A stretch of 64,000 bases of DNA, taken from assembly GCF_040546275.1 (NCBI RefSeq), contig NZ_JBEPNO010000001.1:372001-436000 (forward strand). The letters are read 5' to 3'. Made by a program: the position numbers and the translations under genes. This DNA is from Nakamurella sp040546275 (lineage in GTDB: Bacteria; Actinomycetota; Actinomycetes; Mycobacteriales; Nakamurellaceae). Of this stretch, positions 16,782-25,898 are shown in pieces. The notes under the pieces were generated by a model that was given only the letters and a program-made list of their open reading frames with translations, was not told the DNA's origin and did not search any database. How positions within the stretch are numbered: position 1 is the stretch's first letter; each line of letters begins with the position of its first letter.

Positions 16782-18980
16782 GTGACCCAGGATCTTGGCG
16801 GGAGGGTGCGGCGGGGCTACGCCGAAGGTCTGGACGGAATCCGGGCGATCGCCGTCATCGCGGTGGTGCTCTACCACGCCGGAGTGCCCGCCCTTCGTGG
16901 CGGATTCGTCGGCGTCGACCTGTTCTTCGTCGTCTCCGGCTACCTGGTGACGGCTCTGCTCCAGCGCGAGCACGACACCTCCGGACGGATCCGCTTCGGT
17001 GCCTTTCTCCAGCGCCGGGCGCGGCGTCTGCTGCCGGCCCTGGCCGTCATGGTGATCGTGGTCTGCGCCGCCACCCTGGCTCTCGGGCACGATCTGGGCG
17101 CCGGGCTGCGGAGTCAGCTGATCGGTGCATCGACGTTCTCGAGCAACTGGATCCAGCTGGGCACCGGGTCGTCGTACGTCTCCGCCGCCGAACCCGCCGT
17201 CCTCACCCATCTCTGGTCGCTGGCGGTGGAGGAGCAGTTCTACCTGCTCTGGCCGGCAGTCTGCGTGCTGCTGCTGACGCGGCTGGCAGCGCGCCGTCGA
17301 CGGGTCGCTCTGGTTGCGCTGCTGGCTCTGCTGTCGGCTGTGGTGATGGCGGCGACCTTCGCGACGGGTTCGGATCCGACCCGCTCCTACGTGGGCACGG
17401 ACAGCCATGGGTTCGGTCTGCTGCTGGGCGCCGCGCTGGCGCTGGCCCGACCCTCCTCGGACGTCGACCCGGTCTTGCGGCGGAGGCCGACCGCCCCACG
17501 CGGACTCGCTTCCGCGTGGGGTCCGATGGCACTCATGGTGGTGATCGGGGGTGCCTTTCTGCTGTCCGACACGGCCGCCGTCACCTACCGGGGTGGCCTG
17601 TTCGCGGTGAACGTCGCCGCTGTGGTGCTGGTCGCGATGGCGGTCAGAGGTGCCGGCCCGGTGCACACGCTGCTGCGTCGTCGGTCGCTGCGCTGGGTGG
17701 GGCGCCGCTCGTATGCCCTCTACCTCTGGCACTGGCCGGCGATCGTGATCGCCGACCGGATGCTGGGTCCGGCCATCGGCCGGCCGATGGCCGCCGCCCT
17801 CGCCGTCGGCGTTGCGGTCCTCGCCGCTGCGGCGTCCTGGAGATGGGTCGAGGAGCCGATCCGACGTGCCGGCGCCGCGGGATACCTTCGGTCGATCGGC
17901 CGCACCCTGGCGGGGAGTCAGACTGCCGGGTGCCGGCCGCCGGTAGCTCGCCGAAGTGTCGGGTGGGCCGCCGTCGGTACGTTCGGCCTGGTCCTGGGGA
18001 TAGCCGCGTGCAGCGTGGTCGCCGCGCCACGGCAGAGCCAACTCGCGGTCTCGCTGGCGGCCGGGGAGGAGGCGCTGGCGCAGGCGAGTGCGAATCGGAC
18101 CAGCCCATCCGCGCAGTCGGCTCTCCGGACGGACGCTGCGCCGTCGACGATCGGGATGACCGCATCGCCCCTCACGGACGCCGTTGCCGCGGTGTCACCA
18201 CCGCCGGCCCCAGCCTCGGCCGGGTCGAAGGTGCCGCCAACCTCGACGCCAACCTCGACGCCAACTTCGACGCCGGACTCGACGCCCATCTCGATGCCGG
18301 CCGCGACGTCGGGCGCGCCCAGCCGGCCCATCGCCAAGGTGGTGAAACCGGTATACCCCAGGGCGACGCCGAAGACCTCCACGTCCGGCGCCGCGCCCGC
18401 CGGCCCGGCCAAGCAGGCCAAGCCGACCAAGCCGGTGAAACCACCCCCGACGAGCCGGACGCCGCCGGGTACGACCACCACCCGTTCGAGTCCACCTCCA
18501 GACGTCGATGGCTCGCAGATCAGTGCGATCGGCGACTCGGTGATGCTGGCGTCAGCGCCCGCGATGCTCGATCGCTTCCGCGGCGCCGACATCGACGCGG
18601 TGGTCAGTCGTCAGCTGTGGGACCTCGGCACCCTCATCGCTCCGAAGCTCGCCGACCGGCAACTCCGGCCCTACCTGGTGATCGGGCTCGGTACCAACGG
18701 CACCGATTCGGCGGCGCACATCGGATCTGCGCTGGCCGAACTGCCTGCCTCGGAGTGGGTGGTCCTGGTGAACGCCTTCGTGCCGGACAGCTGGCAGGAC
18801 GAGGCCAACAACAACCTCGCAGCAGCCGCGGCGGCACGACCGCGTACGTGCCTGGCGGACTGGCATGCCGCCATCGGCGCACGCAAGGACCTGCTCGGAC
18901 CTGACGGCGTCCACCCCGGAGCGGCCGGCGGACAGCTCTACGCCTCGGTCGTGGCCGAGGCGCTACGGCGCTGTCACTGA
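16782..18980 (+). CDS. OafA-type O-acetyltransferase with C-terminal SGNH hydrolase domain
   Basis: A 732-residue two-domain enzyme. The N-terminal acyltransferase-3 domain (about residues 15-390) has GLDGIRAIAVIAVVLYHAGV, GVDLFFVVSGYLVT, FLQRRARRLLPAL and HLWSLAVEEQFYLLWP. After the last helix a 120-residue Pro/Ser/Thr/Ala-rich linker contains the tetrapeptide repeat TPTS (about 18237-18290). The C-terminal SGNH domain, outside the membrane, has ISAIGDSVMLAS (nucleophile Ser) and GPDGVHPGAAG (Asp-His). Such fusions move acetyl groups across the membrane onto peptidoglycan or surface polysaccharide. GTG 16782 is preferred because GGGGAGG lies seven bases upstream; ATG 16722 is in frame but lacks an RBS. 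A hairpin follows at 18991. Confidence 0.92.
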   Translation: MTQDLGGRVRRGYAEGLDGIRAIAVIAVVLYHAGVPALRGGFVGVDLFFVVSGYLVTALLQREHDTSGRIRFGAFLQRRARRLLPALAVMVIVVCAATLALGHDLGAGLRSQLIGASTFSSNWIQLGTGSSYVSAAEPAVLTHLWSLAVEEQFYLLWPAVCVLLLTRLAARRRRVALVALLALLSAVVMAATFATGSDPTRSYVGTDSHGFGLLLGAALALARPSSDVDPVLRRRPTAPRGLASAWGPMALMVVIGGAFLLSDTAAVTYRGGLFAVNVAAVVLVAMAVRGAGPVHTLLRRRSLRWVGRRSYALYLWHWPAIVIADRMLGPAIGRPMAAALAVGVAVLAAAASWRWVEEPIRRAGAAGYLRSIGRTLAGSQTAGCRPPVARRSVGWAAVGTFGLVLGIAACSVVAAPRQSQLAVSLAAGEEALAQASANRTSPSAQSALRTDAAPSTIGMTASPLTDAVAAVSPPPAPASAGSKVPPTSTPTSTPTSTPDSTPISMPAATSGAPSRPIAKVVKPVYPRATPKTSTSGAAPAGPAKQAKPTKPVKPPPTSRTPPGTTTTRSSPPPDVDGSQISAIGDSVMLASAPAMLDRFRGADIDAVVSRQLWDLGTLIAPKLADRQLRPYLVIGLGTNGTDSAAHIGSALAELPASEWVVLVNAFVPDSWQDEANNNLAAAAAARPRTCLADWHAAIGARKDLLGPDGVHPGAAGGQLYASVVAEALRRCH

Positions 18981-18990
18981 CGGTGCTGCG

Positions 18991-19008
18991 GGACCTCGCC
19001 CGAGGTCC
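18991..19008 (+). terminator. Hairpin after the acyltransferase gene
   Basis: GGACCTC-GCCC-GAGGTCC is a perfect stem (the loop can pair to extend it to 8 bp) beginning 10 bases after the acyltransferase stop. No U-tract follows, as is common for actinobacterial intrinsic terminators. Confidence 0.55.
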
Positions 19009-19210
19009 GTCCCCGGCCCGGGATGCCGGCAGGCCGTTCGACTTCGGCGGAAAGCTGGCGTCACGGTGGTATCACGGTGCACAATGGCCCCAGTGGAAGC
19101 AGCGTGTCCATCCCTGCGCGCAGGGTTTCGCTGCCTCACCGGTACACAGCACGCCGATCGATCGCGCATCCACGTCGGGGAAGACGTTGGAGCTCGAGGT
19201 GAGGTGGACT

Positions 19211-19735
19211 GTGGTGAATCGTGACAACGAAGCGCCGCGCGCGACGAGGGCGCAGGGCGTCATCTTTGTGCATTCGGCGCCCGCGGCGATCTGTCCGCAC
19301 GTCGAGTGGGCGATTTCCGGAGTGGTCGGAGATCGCGTCTCGTTGTCCTGGACGGCGCAGCCCGCCTCTCCTGGCCAGCTACGCGCCGAGGTCGGCTGGA
19401 AGGGTACGCCCGGAACGGCCGGACGGATCGCCTCCGCGCTTCGCGCCTGGCCCATGTTGCGTTTCGAGATCACCGAGGATGCCTCTCACATCTCCGACGG
19501 CGAACGTCTCTGCCATGTCCCCGGCCGCGGCCTGTGGCGGTCCGCCATGGCGGCCAATGGCGATCTGGTGCTGGGCGAGGACCGGATCCGGAGTCTGATG
19601 GAGCGCGCGACCAGCCTCGACGGACTCCGACATGCGCTTTCCGAAGCCCTGGGCGCGGAGGTCGACGCCGAACTGGAGTCGTTCCGACGGGCCGGTGAGG
19701 GAACTCCCGTCACGTGGTTGCACCAGGTCGGCTGA
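19211..19735 (+). CDS. DUF3145 family protein
   Basis: A 174-residue protein of an actinobacteria-specific family of unknown function. The conserved core is clear: GVIFVHSAPAAICPHVEWAI near residue 20, VSLSWTAQPASPGQLRAEV, and a C-terminal half with RFEITEDASHISDGER and ANGDLVLGEDRIRSLMERA. GTG 19211 is chosen (GTG 19214 equally possible) because the conserved block begins about 16 residues later; the frame is open to 18983 but that part overlaps the hairpin and has no similarity. Length agrees with the family. No operon partner and no functional evidence in context. Confidence 0.85.
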   Translation: MVNRDNEAPRATRAQGVIFVHSAPAAICPHVEWAISGVVGDRVSLSWTAQPASPGQLRAEVGWKGTPGTAGRIASALRAWPMLRFEITEDASHISDGERLCHVPGRGLWRSAMAANGDLVLGEDRIRSLMERATSLDGLRHALSEALGAEVDAELESFRRAGEGTPVTWLHQVG

Positions 19736-19888
19736 GCCGCCCGGTCGCGGTGCCCGCTGGACGTCGAAGGCGACGCGGCGGCCATTGCGGTCGACCGTCT
19801 CTGCTCGGGACAACCTGACCGGATCCTGAACGTCTCTCTCCTGGACCTCTGCGACCGGCGGGGGATCGATGAGGGATGGAGCTCGGCG

Positions 19889-20677
19889 TTGCCCCTTCGT
19901 GGCCGGCGGTTGACCATGGTCCTGACGGCCGCACTCGTGGCCGTCCTGGTGCTGGGCGGTGCGTCGGCACTGGCCATCTCGGCGCATCGAAGTGGCGTCG
20001 AGGGTTCGGCCGGCGCCGGGGCCACGAATGCTTCGTCCTCGCCCGGCGATAGTTCAGCTGCCGTCACCGGACCTGGTGTGGCCGCCGCAGTGTCGCCGGC
20101 GAAGTCCGGATCCGATGGTTCGGAGCCGTCGTCCCCGAGTCCGTCGTCGGGCACTTCCGTCGCTGGTCCGGGTGCCACGACGTCGAACTCTTCGACAGGG
20201 CCGGCCCCCTCGGCTGATCCGCAGGCCGGCGGATCCTCCCCGGATCCGACCAGCGCACCGGCCGGTCCGTCGAACAATCTCACGGTGCAGATGTCGCCGT
20301 CCTCCCGAGCGCACCCGAGGGCGCAGGACGTCCAGCTGCTGCTGCAGGGCTTCTTCGACGCCATCAACCAGCACAACTACGTGAGCTGGACGCAGTCCGT
20401 GACCGGGGCGATGGAGTCGCGGCAGACCAGCGAGGCCTGGCTTCAGGCCTACGCGACGACCGTCGACTCCAGCATCTGGATGGAGTCGATGCGAGACGAC
20501 CCGCTGCAGGTCACGCTGCGTTTCACCTCGCAGCAGGACGTCGACCTGGCGCCCAAGGACCTCCAGGCGGCCTGCATCGACTGGACTCTGACCTACCAAC
20601 TCGCCGCTGAGAACGGCCGCTTGGTGGTCGGCTCGACCGTACCCGGCAGCGTTGTCATGGCCAAGTGTGCTGGTTAG
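19889..20677 (+). CDS. Membrane-anchored or secreted protein with low-complexity linker, unknown function
   Basis: A 262-residue protein starting at TTG 19889 (GGAG seven bases upstream) or ATG 19916. Residues 1-30 are a positively charged start and one hydrophobic helix (MVLTAALVAVLVLGGASAL), a signal anchor. About residues 35-135 are Ser/Gly/Pro/Ala/Asp-rich. The C-terminal 120 residues look folded: QLLLQGFFDAINQHNYVSW, typical of small NTF2-like extracellular domains, followed by WLQAYATTVDSS and WTLTYQLAAENGRLVV; two Cys (AACIDW and AKCAG) may form a disulfide. I do not recognise a specific family. The gene converges on accD. Confidence 0.7.
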   Translation: MPLRGRRLTMVLTAALVAVLVLGGASALAISAHRSGVEGSAGAGATNASSSPGDSSAAVTGPGVAAAVSPAKSGSDGSEPSSPSPSSGTSVAGPGATTSNSSTGPAPSADPQAGGSSPDPTSAPAGPSNNLTVQMSPSSRAHPRAQDVQLLLQGFFDAINQHNYVSWTQSVTGAMESRQTSEAWLQAYATTVDSSIWMESMRDDPLQVTLRFTSQQDVDLAPKDLQAACIDWTLTYQLAAENGRLVVGSTVPGSVVMAKCAG

Positions 20678-20704
20678 CTCAGCAGACTGGGGCGGCTGCA
20701 TCCG

Positions 20705-20743
20705 GATGTTCGGGACGGCTGGAGGGGGATGTTCGGGACGGCT
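20705..20743. repeat. 23-bp tandem duplication at the accD stop
   Basis: The 16-mer GATGTTCGGGACGGCT occurs at 20705-20720 and 20728-20743, with matching GGAGGGG-type flanks, period 23. The second copy runs into the accD stop codon (CTA, 20742-20744, read as TAG); the first copy has CTG at the matching place. Confidence 0.8.
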
Positions 20744-22196
20744 AGAGGGGAATATTGCTGTGGGCGCCGCGGCCGGCCGGGGCCGAGGCGAGGGCCTCGG
20801 CCACCCGACGCCGGGTCTCGGACGGACTGATGACCTCGTCGACGACGCCCAGCTCGATCGCGCGGTTCACGCCACCGGCGACCTTCTCGTGCTCGATGGC
20901 CAGGGCAGCGTGCAGGGCCTCGCGTTCGTCGTCAGGAGCGGCAGCGAGCTTGCGCTTGTGCAGGATCCCGACGGCCGCCTTGGCACCCATGACGGCGATC
21001 TCCGCGCCCGGCCAGGCGAACACCGCGGTGGCGCCGAGCGACTTGGAATTCATCGCGATGTAGGCCCCGCCGTAGGCCTTCCTGGTCACCAGCGTGACCC
21101 GTGGGACAACGGCTTCGGCGAAGGCATGCAACAGTTTTGCGCCGCGCCGCACCACCCCGTCCCACTCCTGGCCGACGCCGGGCAGGTAGCCGGGCACGTC
21201 GACGATCACCAGCAGGGGAATGCCGAAGGCATCGCACATCCGGACGAACCGTGACGCCTTCTCGGCCGAGGTGGAGTCGAGGCAGCCGCCCAGCCGCAGC
21301 GGGTTGTTGGCGACGACGCCGACGCTGCGGCCGGCGAGCCGACCGAGACCGATGACGATGTTCGGGGCCCACTTGGCCTGCAGCTCCTCCATCGGCTCGT
21401 CCAGGATGCGGTCGATCACCGGGCGGACGTTGTACGCCCGGTTCCGCTGCTCGGGCAGGACGTGTTCGAGTTCGGGGTCGTCGACCATGCCGGCCACTCC
21501 GGCGATGCCCGGCCGGGAGAAGAGGCTGGAGACCCGGCGGGCGCGGACGTAGGCGTCGTCCTCCGAGTCCGAGACGATGTGCACCACACCGGATTTACGT
21601 CCGTGGGCGGACGGCCCGCCGAGGGCCTCCATGTCGACCTGCTCACCGGTCACCGATCGGACGACATCCGGTCCGGTGACGAAGATCCGGCCTTCCGGGG
21701 ACATGATCACGACGTCCGTCAGCGCCGGCCCGTAGGCGGCGCCACCGGCGGCCGGCCCGAGCACCACGGAGATCTGCGGCACCCGTCCGGACGCCCGGAC
21801 CATCGCAGCGAAAACCTGCCCGACACCGTCGAGGGCTTCGACACCCTCGGCCAGGCGGGCACCACCGGAGTGCCAGATGCCGATCACCGGGATGCGCTCC
21901 CGAATGGCGGCGTCGATCGCGTCGACGATGTGACGGCAGCCCGCCGACCCCATCGCACCGCCCATCCGGGTGGCATCGGTGCAGTAGGCGATGACCTTCG
22001 CGCCGTCGATCCGGCCGCGCACCACCGACACTCCGGAGGTGTCGGTCGGGTGGAGAGCCACCACCGTGTCGACATCCAGCAGCTTGGCCAGCCGGATCTC
22101 CGGCTCTCGGAAATCGAGCTGGCGGGGGCCGGGTGCGGCAGCCGGTGTTGCTGCGGCTGCCTCAGCGGTCGGGGTGCTCACGCGTGCTCCTGACAT
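20742..22196 (-). CDS. accD: Acetyl/propionyl-CoA carboxylase carboxyltransferase (beta) subunit, FAS-II-linked
   Basis: A 484-residue carboxyltransferase beta subunit that moves CO2 from biotin to acetyl-CoA or propionyl-CoA, giving malonyl-CoA for fatty-acid synthesis. The N-terminal half has MGGAMGSAGCRHIVDAIDAA, GIWHSGGARLAEGVEALDG and VVLGPAAGGAAYGPALTDVV; the C-terminal half has VDVPGYLPGVGQEWDGVVRR, VTRKAYGGAYIAMNSKSLGA and the terminal SNIPL. It is the last gene of the FAS-II cluster, as accD6 is in mycobacteria, 17 bp after fabF. The biotin-carrying alpha subunit is not in the window. GTG codons near 22181 could be alternative starts. Confidence 0.93.
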   Translation of the reverse strand: MSGARVSTPTAEAAAATPAAAPGPRQLDFREPEIRLAKLLDVDTVVALHPTDTSGVSVVRGRIDGAKVIAYCTDATRMGGAMGSAGCRHIVDAIDAAIRERIPVIGIWHSGGARLAEGVEALDGVGQVFAAMVRASGRVPQISVVLGPAAGGAAYGPALTDVVIMSPEGRIFVTGPDVVRSVTGEQVDMEALGGPSAHGRKSGVVHIVSDSEDDAYVRARRVSSLFSRPGIAGVAGMVDDPELEHVLPEQRNRAYNVRPVIDRILDEPMEELQAKWAPNIVIGLGRLAGRSVGVVANNPLRLGGCLDSTSAEKASRFVRMCDAFGIPLLVIVDVPGYLPGVGQEWDGVVRRGAKLLHAFAEAVVPRVTLVTRKAYGGAYIAMNSKSLGATAVFAWPGAEIAVMGAKAAVGILHKRKLAAAPDDEREALHAALAIEHEKVAGGVNRAIELGVVDEVISPSETRRRVAEALASAPAGRGAHSNIPL

Positions 22197-22213
22197 CTAC
22201 TTGGTGAAGACCG

Positions 22214-23437
22214 CTACTTGGTGAAGACCAGCGCGACGTTGTGACCGCCGAAACCGAAGGAGTCGTTGACGGCCGCGGTGAGCTCGACCTTGCGGGTCTC
22301 GGTCACCACGTCGATCTCGATCTTCGGATCGAGGTCGAACACGTTCTTGGTGCCGGGCACGATGCCGTGCTTGACGGCCAGCACGGTGGCGATCGCCTCG
22401 ACGGCTCCGGATGCCCCCAGCATGTGACCGGTCATCGACTTGGTCGCCGTGACCACCGGGTGGTCTCCGATGGCACGCAGAATCGTCTTGGACTCGGCCA
22501 CGTCGCCCACCGGAGTGGACGTGGCGTGCGCGTTGACGTGCCCGATGTCCGCCTTGGTGAGGCCGGCCGAACGGAGCGCCTTGGCGATGGCGCGACTGCC
22601 ACCTTCGCCGTTGGGCTCCGGGGCGGTGATGTGGAAGGCGTCGTTCGACATGCCGATACCGGCCAGCGTGCCGTAGATCTCGGCTCCGCGTGCCACCGCG
22701 TGGTCGCGACGCTCGAGCACCATCATGCCGGCGCCCTCACCGAGGACGAATCCGTCCCGTCCGAGGTCGAACGGCCGCGAAGCCGTCGTCGGATCGTCGT
22801 TGCGGGTGCTCATCGCACGCATCTGCGAGAAGCCGGCCACCGGGAGCTGGTGGATGCAGGCCTCGGCACCGCCGGCGATCGCGATGTCGATCTCCCCGGC
22901 CTTGATCAGGGTGTAGGCCCAGGCCATGCCCTCGGCGCCGGCCGCACAGGCGGCCACCGGGGCATGGACGCCGCCGCGGGCCTTGGCCCATAGACCCACG
23001 GCGGCGGCCGGGCCGTTCGGCATCAGCATGGGGATGGTCATGACGGCCACCTTGCCGATCCCGGACTGCTCCAGGATGTCGTCCTGACCCAGCAGGGTCA
23101 GGGCGCCACCGATACCCGTTCCGACCACGACGCCCATCCGTTCGGGGTCGATCTCCGGTGAACCCGCATCCGCCCAGGCCTCGCGGGCGGCCACCATGGC
23201 CACCTGCTGCGACCGGTCGAGCCGACGGGCCTCGACCCGCGGGATGATGTCGGTCGGTTCCACGAGCAGAGGCGCGTGGATGGCCACCGGGAGGTTGTAC
23301 TTCTCCACCCAGGGTGCGGTGTTCGCCGTGACGCCGATGCGGCCGTCGAGCATGGCCTGCCACGTGTCCGGAGCAGTGCCGCCGATCGGCGACGTGATGC
23401 CGATCCCCGTGACGACGACGTCGTGGTCCTCGCTCAT
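22214..23437 (-). CDS. fabF: 3-oxoacyl-ACP synthase II
   Basis: A 407-residue condensing enzyme of FAS-II that adds two carbons from malonyl-ACP to acyl-ACP. The active-site Cys is in VAACAAGAEGMAWAY near residue 170; the two His are in VNAHATSTPVGD and ATKSMTGHMLGASGAVEA, and the C-terminal GFGGHNVALVF is normal. ATG 23437 overlaps the acpP stop (ATGA), so the two are coupled. Mycobacteria carry two enzymes here (KasA and KasB); this cluster has one, so this is the only elongation KAS visible. Confidence 0.95.
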   Translation of the reverse strand: MSEDHDVVVTGIGITSPIGGTAPDTWQAMLDGRIGVTANTAPWVEKYNLPVAIHAPLLVEPTDIIPRVEARRLDRSQQVAMVAAREAWADAGSPEIDPERMGVVVGTGIGGALTLLGQDDILEQSGIGKVAVMTIPMLMPNGPAAAVGLWAKARGGVHAPVAACAAGAEGMAWAYTLIKAGEIDIAIAGGAEACIHQLPVAGFSQMRAMSTRNDDPTTASRPFDLGRDGFVLGEGAGMMVLERRDHAVARGAEIYGTLAGIGMSNDAFHITAPEPNGEGGSRAIAKALRSAGLTKADIGHVNAHATSTPVGDVAESKTILRAIGDHPVVTATKSMTGHMLGASGAVEAIATVLAVKHGIVPGTKNVFDLDPKIEIDVVTETRKVELTAAVNDSFGFGGHNVALVFTK

Positions 23438-23676
23438 GCCTTGTTGGCGTCGATGTACGTGACGGCGTCACCCACGGTCTTGAGCTTGGCCAGTTCGTCG
23501 TCCGGGATCTTGACACCGAACTTGTCCTCGGCCTGCACCGCGATCTCGACCATCGACAGCGAGTCGATGTCAAGGTCGTCGGTGAAGGACTTGTCGGCGG
23601 TGACGTCGGCAGCCGGGACGCCGGCGACCTCTTCGACGATCTCGCCGAGGCCGGCGAGGGTGTCCTCGTTGCTCAC
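23434..23676 (-). CDS. acpP: Acyl carrier protein
   Basis: An 80-residue acyl carrier protein. The 4'-phosphopantetheine serine is in DDLDIDSLSMVEIAVQ near residue 42. It carries growing acyl chains between FAS-II enzymes in the cytoplasm. GTG 23676 is chosen: AAAGGA precedes it by about eight bases and the protein then has normal ACP length; the frame is open further upstream without similarity. A 135-bp gap separates it from fabH, so a second promoter is possible, and its stop overlaps fabF. Confidence 0.95.
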   Translation of the reverse strand: MSNEDTLAGLGEIVEEVAGVPAADVTADKSFTDDLDIDSLSMVEIAVQAEDKFGVKIPDDELAKLKTVGDAVTYIDANKA

Positions 23677-23811
23677 GGTGGTTCCTTTCGGTGGTGATGT
23701 TCCTGCCGGGGACCCGGGAGGATTGTGTTCAGCGATCCCCGCTGGTGCGGGAGTTGCGTGCACAGGGCGAATTCTGCCCCAGCGGGCGGGGCGCTCAGCG
23801 CCGACAGGCAG

Positions 23812-24795
23812 TCACGGGCACAGGAACACCTGTCCGGCGTAGGTGAGTCCGGCGCCGAAACCGACGGCCAGGATCACCTCGCCGGGGGAGACCTGTCCGG
23901 CCTCGCGCATCCGGTCCAGAGCGATCGGGATGGATGCCGACGACGTGTTGCCGGACGTGACGATGTCCTTGGCCACCCGCATCTCCGGACGCGCCCCGGC
24001 CGTGACCAGCTTCTTCGCGATCGACTCGACGATGCGCAGGTTGGCCTGGTGGGTGACCAGCACGTCGATGTCCGACAGCTGCAGGCCGGCCAGCTCGACG
24101 GCCCTGATGGCCACCGGCGCGATGGCCGACGTGGCCCAGCGGAAGACGGCCTGACCCTCCTGGATGAAACTGCCTGCACGCGACTCGATCCGGATGGCCT
24201 GGGTCTGCTGCTCGTCGCTGCCCCAGGCGACCGGTCCGATCTCCGGCTCGTCGGAAACGGTCACCACCGCAGCGCCGGCGCCGTCGCCGAAGATGATCGC
24301 AGTGGCGCGATCGACGGGGTCGGTCCAGGCGGTCAACTTCTCCGAACCGACGACCAGCACGTTCCTGGCGCTGCCGGCGCGGATGGCGTGGTCGGCGGCG
24401 GCCAACGCATAGCAGAAGCCGGCGCACGCGGCGTTCAGGTCGAACGAACCGGGAGCAGAGATCGACAGGGCCAGCGCGATCTGGGTCGAGGTGTGGGGGA
24501 CCTGGGACTCGGTGGTGCAGGTCGCGACGATGATGGTGTCGATGTCCGACGGGTCGAGACCGGCGTCGGCCAGAGCCTTCCCGCCGGCGATTGCGCCCAT
24601 CGACGCGACGGTGTCCTGATCGCCGCCGACATGACGCTCGGCGATCCCGACCCGGCTCTGGATCCACTGGTCGTTGGTGTCCATGATCTTGGAGAGGTCG
24701 TCGTTGGTGACGATCCGCTCCGGTCGGTAGTGGCCCAGCCCGACGATCTTCGATCCTGCCGTCGGGGTCGGGTGGGAGATCTTGACACCACTCAT
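23812..24795 (-). CDS. fabH: 3-oxoacyl-ACP synthase III
   Basis: A 327-residue KAS III that starts fatty-acid synthesis by condensing acyl-CoA with malonyl-ACP. The catalytic triad is visible: Cys in DLNAACAGFCYAL near residue 122, His in VTHQANLRI near residue 258, and Asn in SGNTSSASIP near residue 288. IVGLGHYRPERIVTN and QWIQSRVGIAERH are typical N-terminal blocks. The ATG overlaps the fabD stop (ATGA 24792-24795). In Streptomyces the same fabD-fabH-acpP-fabF order occurs; mycobacteria keep fabH elsewhere. Confidence 0.95.
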   Translation of the reverse strand: MSGVKISHPTPTAGSKIVGLGHYRPERIVTNDDLSKIMDTNDQWIQSRVGIAERHVGGDQDTVASMGAIAGGKALADAGLDPSDIDTIIVATCTTESQVPHTSTQIALALSISAPGSFDLNAACAGFCYALAAADHAIRAGSARNVLVVGSEKLTAWTDPVDRATAIIFGDGAGAAVVTVSDEPEIGPVAWGSDEQQTQAIRIESRAGSFIQEGQAVFRWATSAIAPVAIRAVELAGLQLSDIDVLVTHQANLRIVESIAKKLVTAGARPEMRVAKDIVTSGNTSSASIPIALDRMREAGQVSPGEVILAVGFGAGLTYAGQVFLCP

Positions 24796-25769
24796 GCGTT
24801 GGACCTCACTGTGCTGTTCGACGCTGGGCCGTTCGGTGCAGCGGTGCTGATTCCAGACGCGCCGCTGTGTTCCTCGATGAAGGCTGCGGCCTTGTCCAGG
24901 TCGTCCGGGGTCTTGAGGGCAAGGGTCGCAACGCCTTTGAGGTCCCGCTTGATGAGACCGACCAGGGTGCCGGCCGGTGGCAGTTCGAGGACGCCGGTGA
25001 CGCCCAGGCGCCCGAGGGTTGCCATGCAGAGGTCCCAGCGCACCGGCCTGGTGACCTGGGCGGTGAGCAGTTCGAGGTAGACGGACCCCGACGCCACGAC
25101 CGAGCCGTCGGAGTTGGTGAGCAGCGGGCGCGCCGGATCTGCCGTGGTGATGCCCGAGAGGGCGGCGTGCAGGGCGTCCCGAGCGGCGGCCATGTACTGG
25201 GTGTGGAACGCCCCGGCGACCGGCAGCGGGATGACCCGCGCTCCTGCCGGGGGGGCCGCCGCCAGGGCAGCCAGTGCCTCGATCGAGCCGGCGGCCACGA
25301 CCTGGCCGCCGCCGTTCACGTTGGCCCCCACCAGGTCCAGTGCCTCCAGAGCGGCGAGGACGGCGTCCGTGTCGCCGCCGAGCACGGCTGACATGCCGGT
25401 CGGGGTGATGGCGCAGGCCCGGCCCATGGCCGCGCCGCGGATCCCGGCCGTACGTACGGCCGCTTCCGGGTCGATCACGCCGGCGACCGCGGCGGCGGCC
25501 AGTTCACCGACCGAATGACCGGCGGTGACGGCTGAGGCCGGGAGAGCGAGGGTGGAGGCCGCCAGCAGGGCGGAGGCGACGACCAGCGGTTGGGTGACCG
25601 CAGTGTCCTTGATCTCGTCCGCATCGGCGGTGGTACCCAGCCGGACGAGGTCGAGTTCGGCGGCCGCGGTGAACCGGGCGGCCAATGCGGCGAGTCCCTC
25701 CACCTCCAGCCAGGGTAGGAGCATTCCGGGCTTCTGCGATCCCTGTCCAGGGGAGACGATGGCCAGCAC
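24792..25769 (-). CDS. fabD: Malonyl-CoA:ACP transacylase
   Basis: A 325-residue transacylase that loads malonyl groups onto ACP. The N-terminus has VSPGQGSQKPGML; the nucleophile is the Ser of AGHSVGELAAAAVAG near residue 86; the catalytic His is in VAGAFHTQYMAAAR near residue 192. The last 30 residues are Ala/Ser/Asn-rich. It begins the FAS-II run fabD-fabH-acpP-fabF-accD. A 129-bp gap with an inverted repeat separates it from fasR, the probable promoter of the operon. Confidence 0.95.
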   Translation of the reverse strand: MLAIVSPGQGSQKPGMLLPWLEVEGLAALAARFTAAAELDLVRLGTTADADEIKDTAVTQPLVVASALLAASTLALPASAVTAGHSVGELAAAAVAGVIDPEAAVRTAGIRGAAMGRACAITPTGMSAVLGGDTDAVLAALEALDLVGANVNGGGQVVAAGSIEALAALAAAPPAGARVIPLPVAGAFHTQYMAAARDALHAALSGITTADPARPLLTNSDGSVVASGSVYLELLTAQVTRPVRWDLCMATLGRLGVTGVLELPPAGTLVGLIKRDLKGVATLALKTPDDLDKAAAFIEEHSGASGISTAAPNGPASNSTVRSNA

Positions 25770-25814
25770 CCGTTCAGCAAACCACGACGCGGACCCGGAT
25801 GCGTGGTCGTCGGT

Positions 25815-25844
25815 CCTACCAAGTCCCCCTCCGGTCCTTGTAGG
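25815..25844 (-). promoter_or_regulatory. Inverted repeat CCTACCAAG-N13-CTTGTAGG upstream of fabD (candidate FasR site)
   Basis: CCTACCAAG (25815-25823) and CTTGTAGG (25837-25844) are inverted arms with one extra base in the first. The site is 46-75 bp before the fabD start, in the only sizeable gap between the regulator and the FAS-II operon. Binding by the FasR-type protein encoded next to it is inference. Confidence 0.5.
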
Positions 25845-25898
25845 AATCCTCTAAACGAGGGTGCGTATTCGGCCAATGGTCGGCTGGACCTGTCAGGG

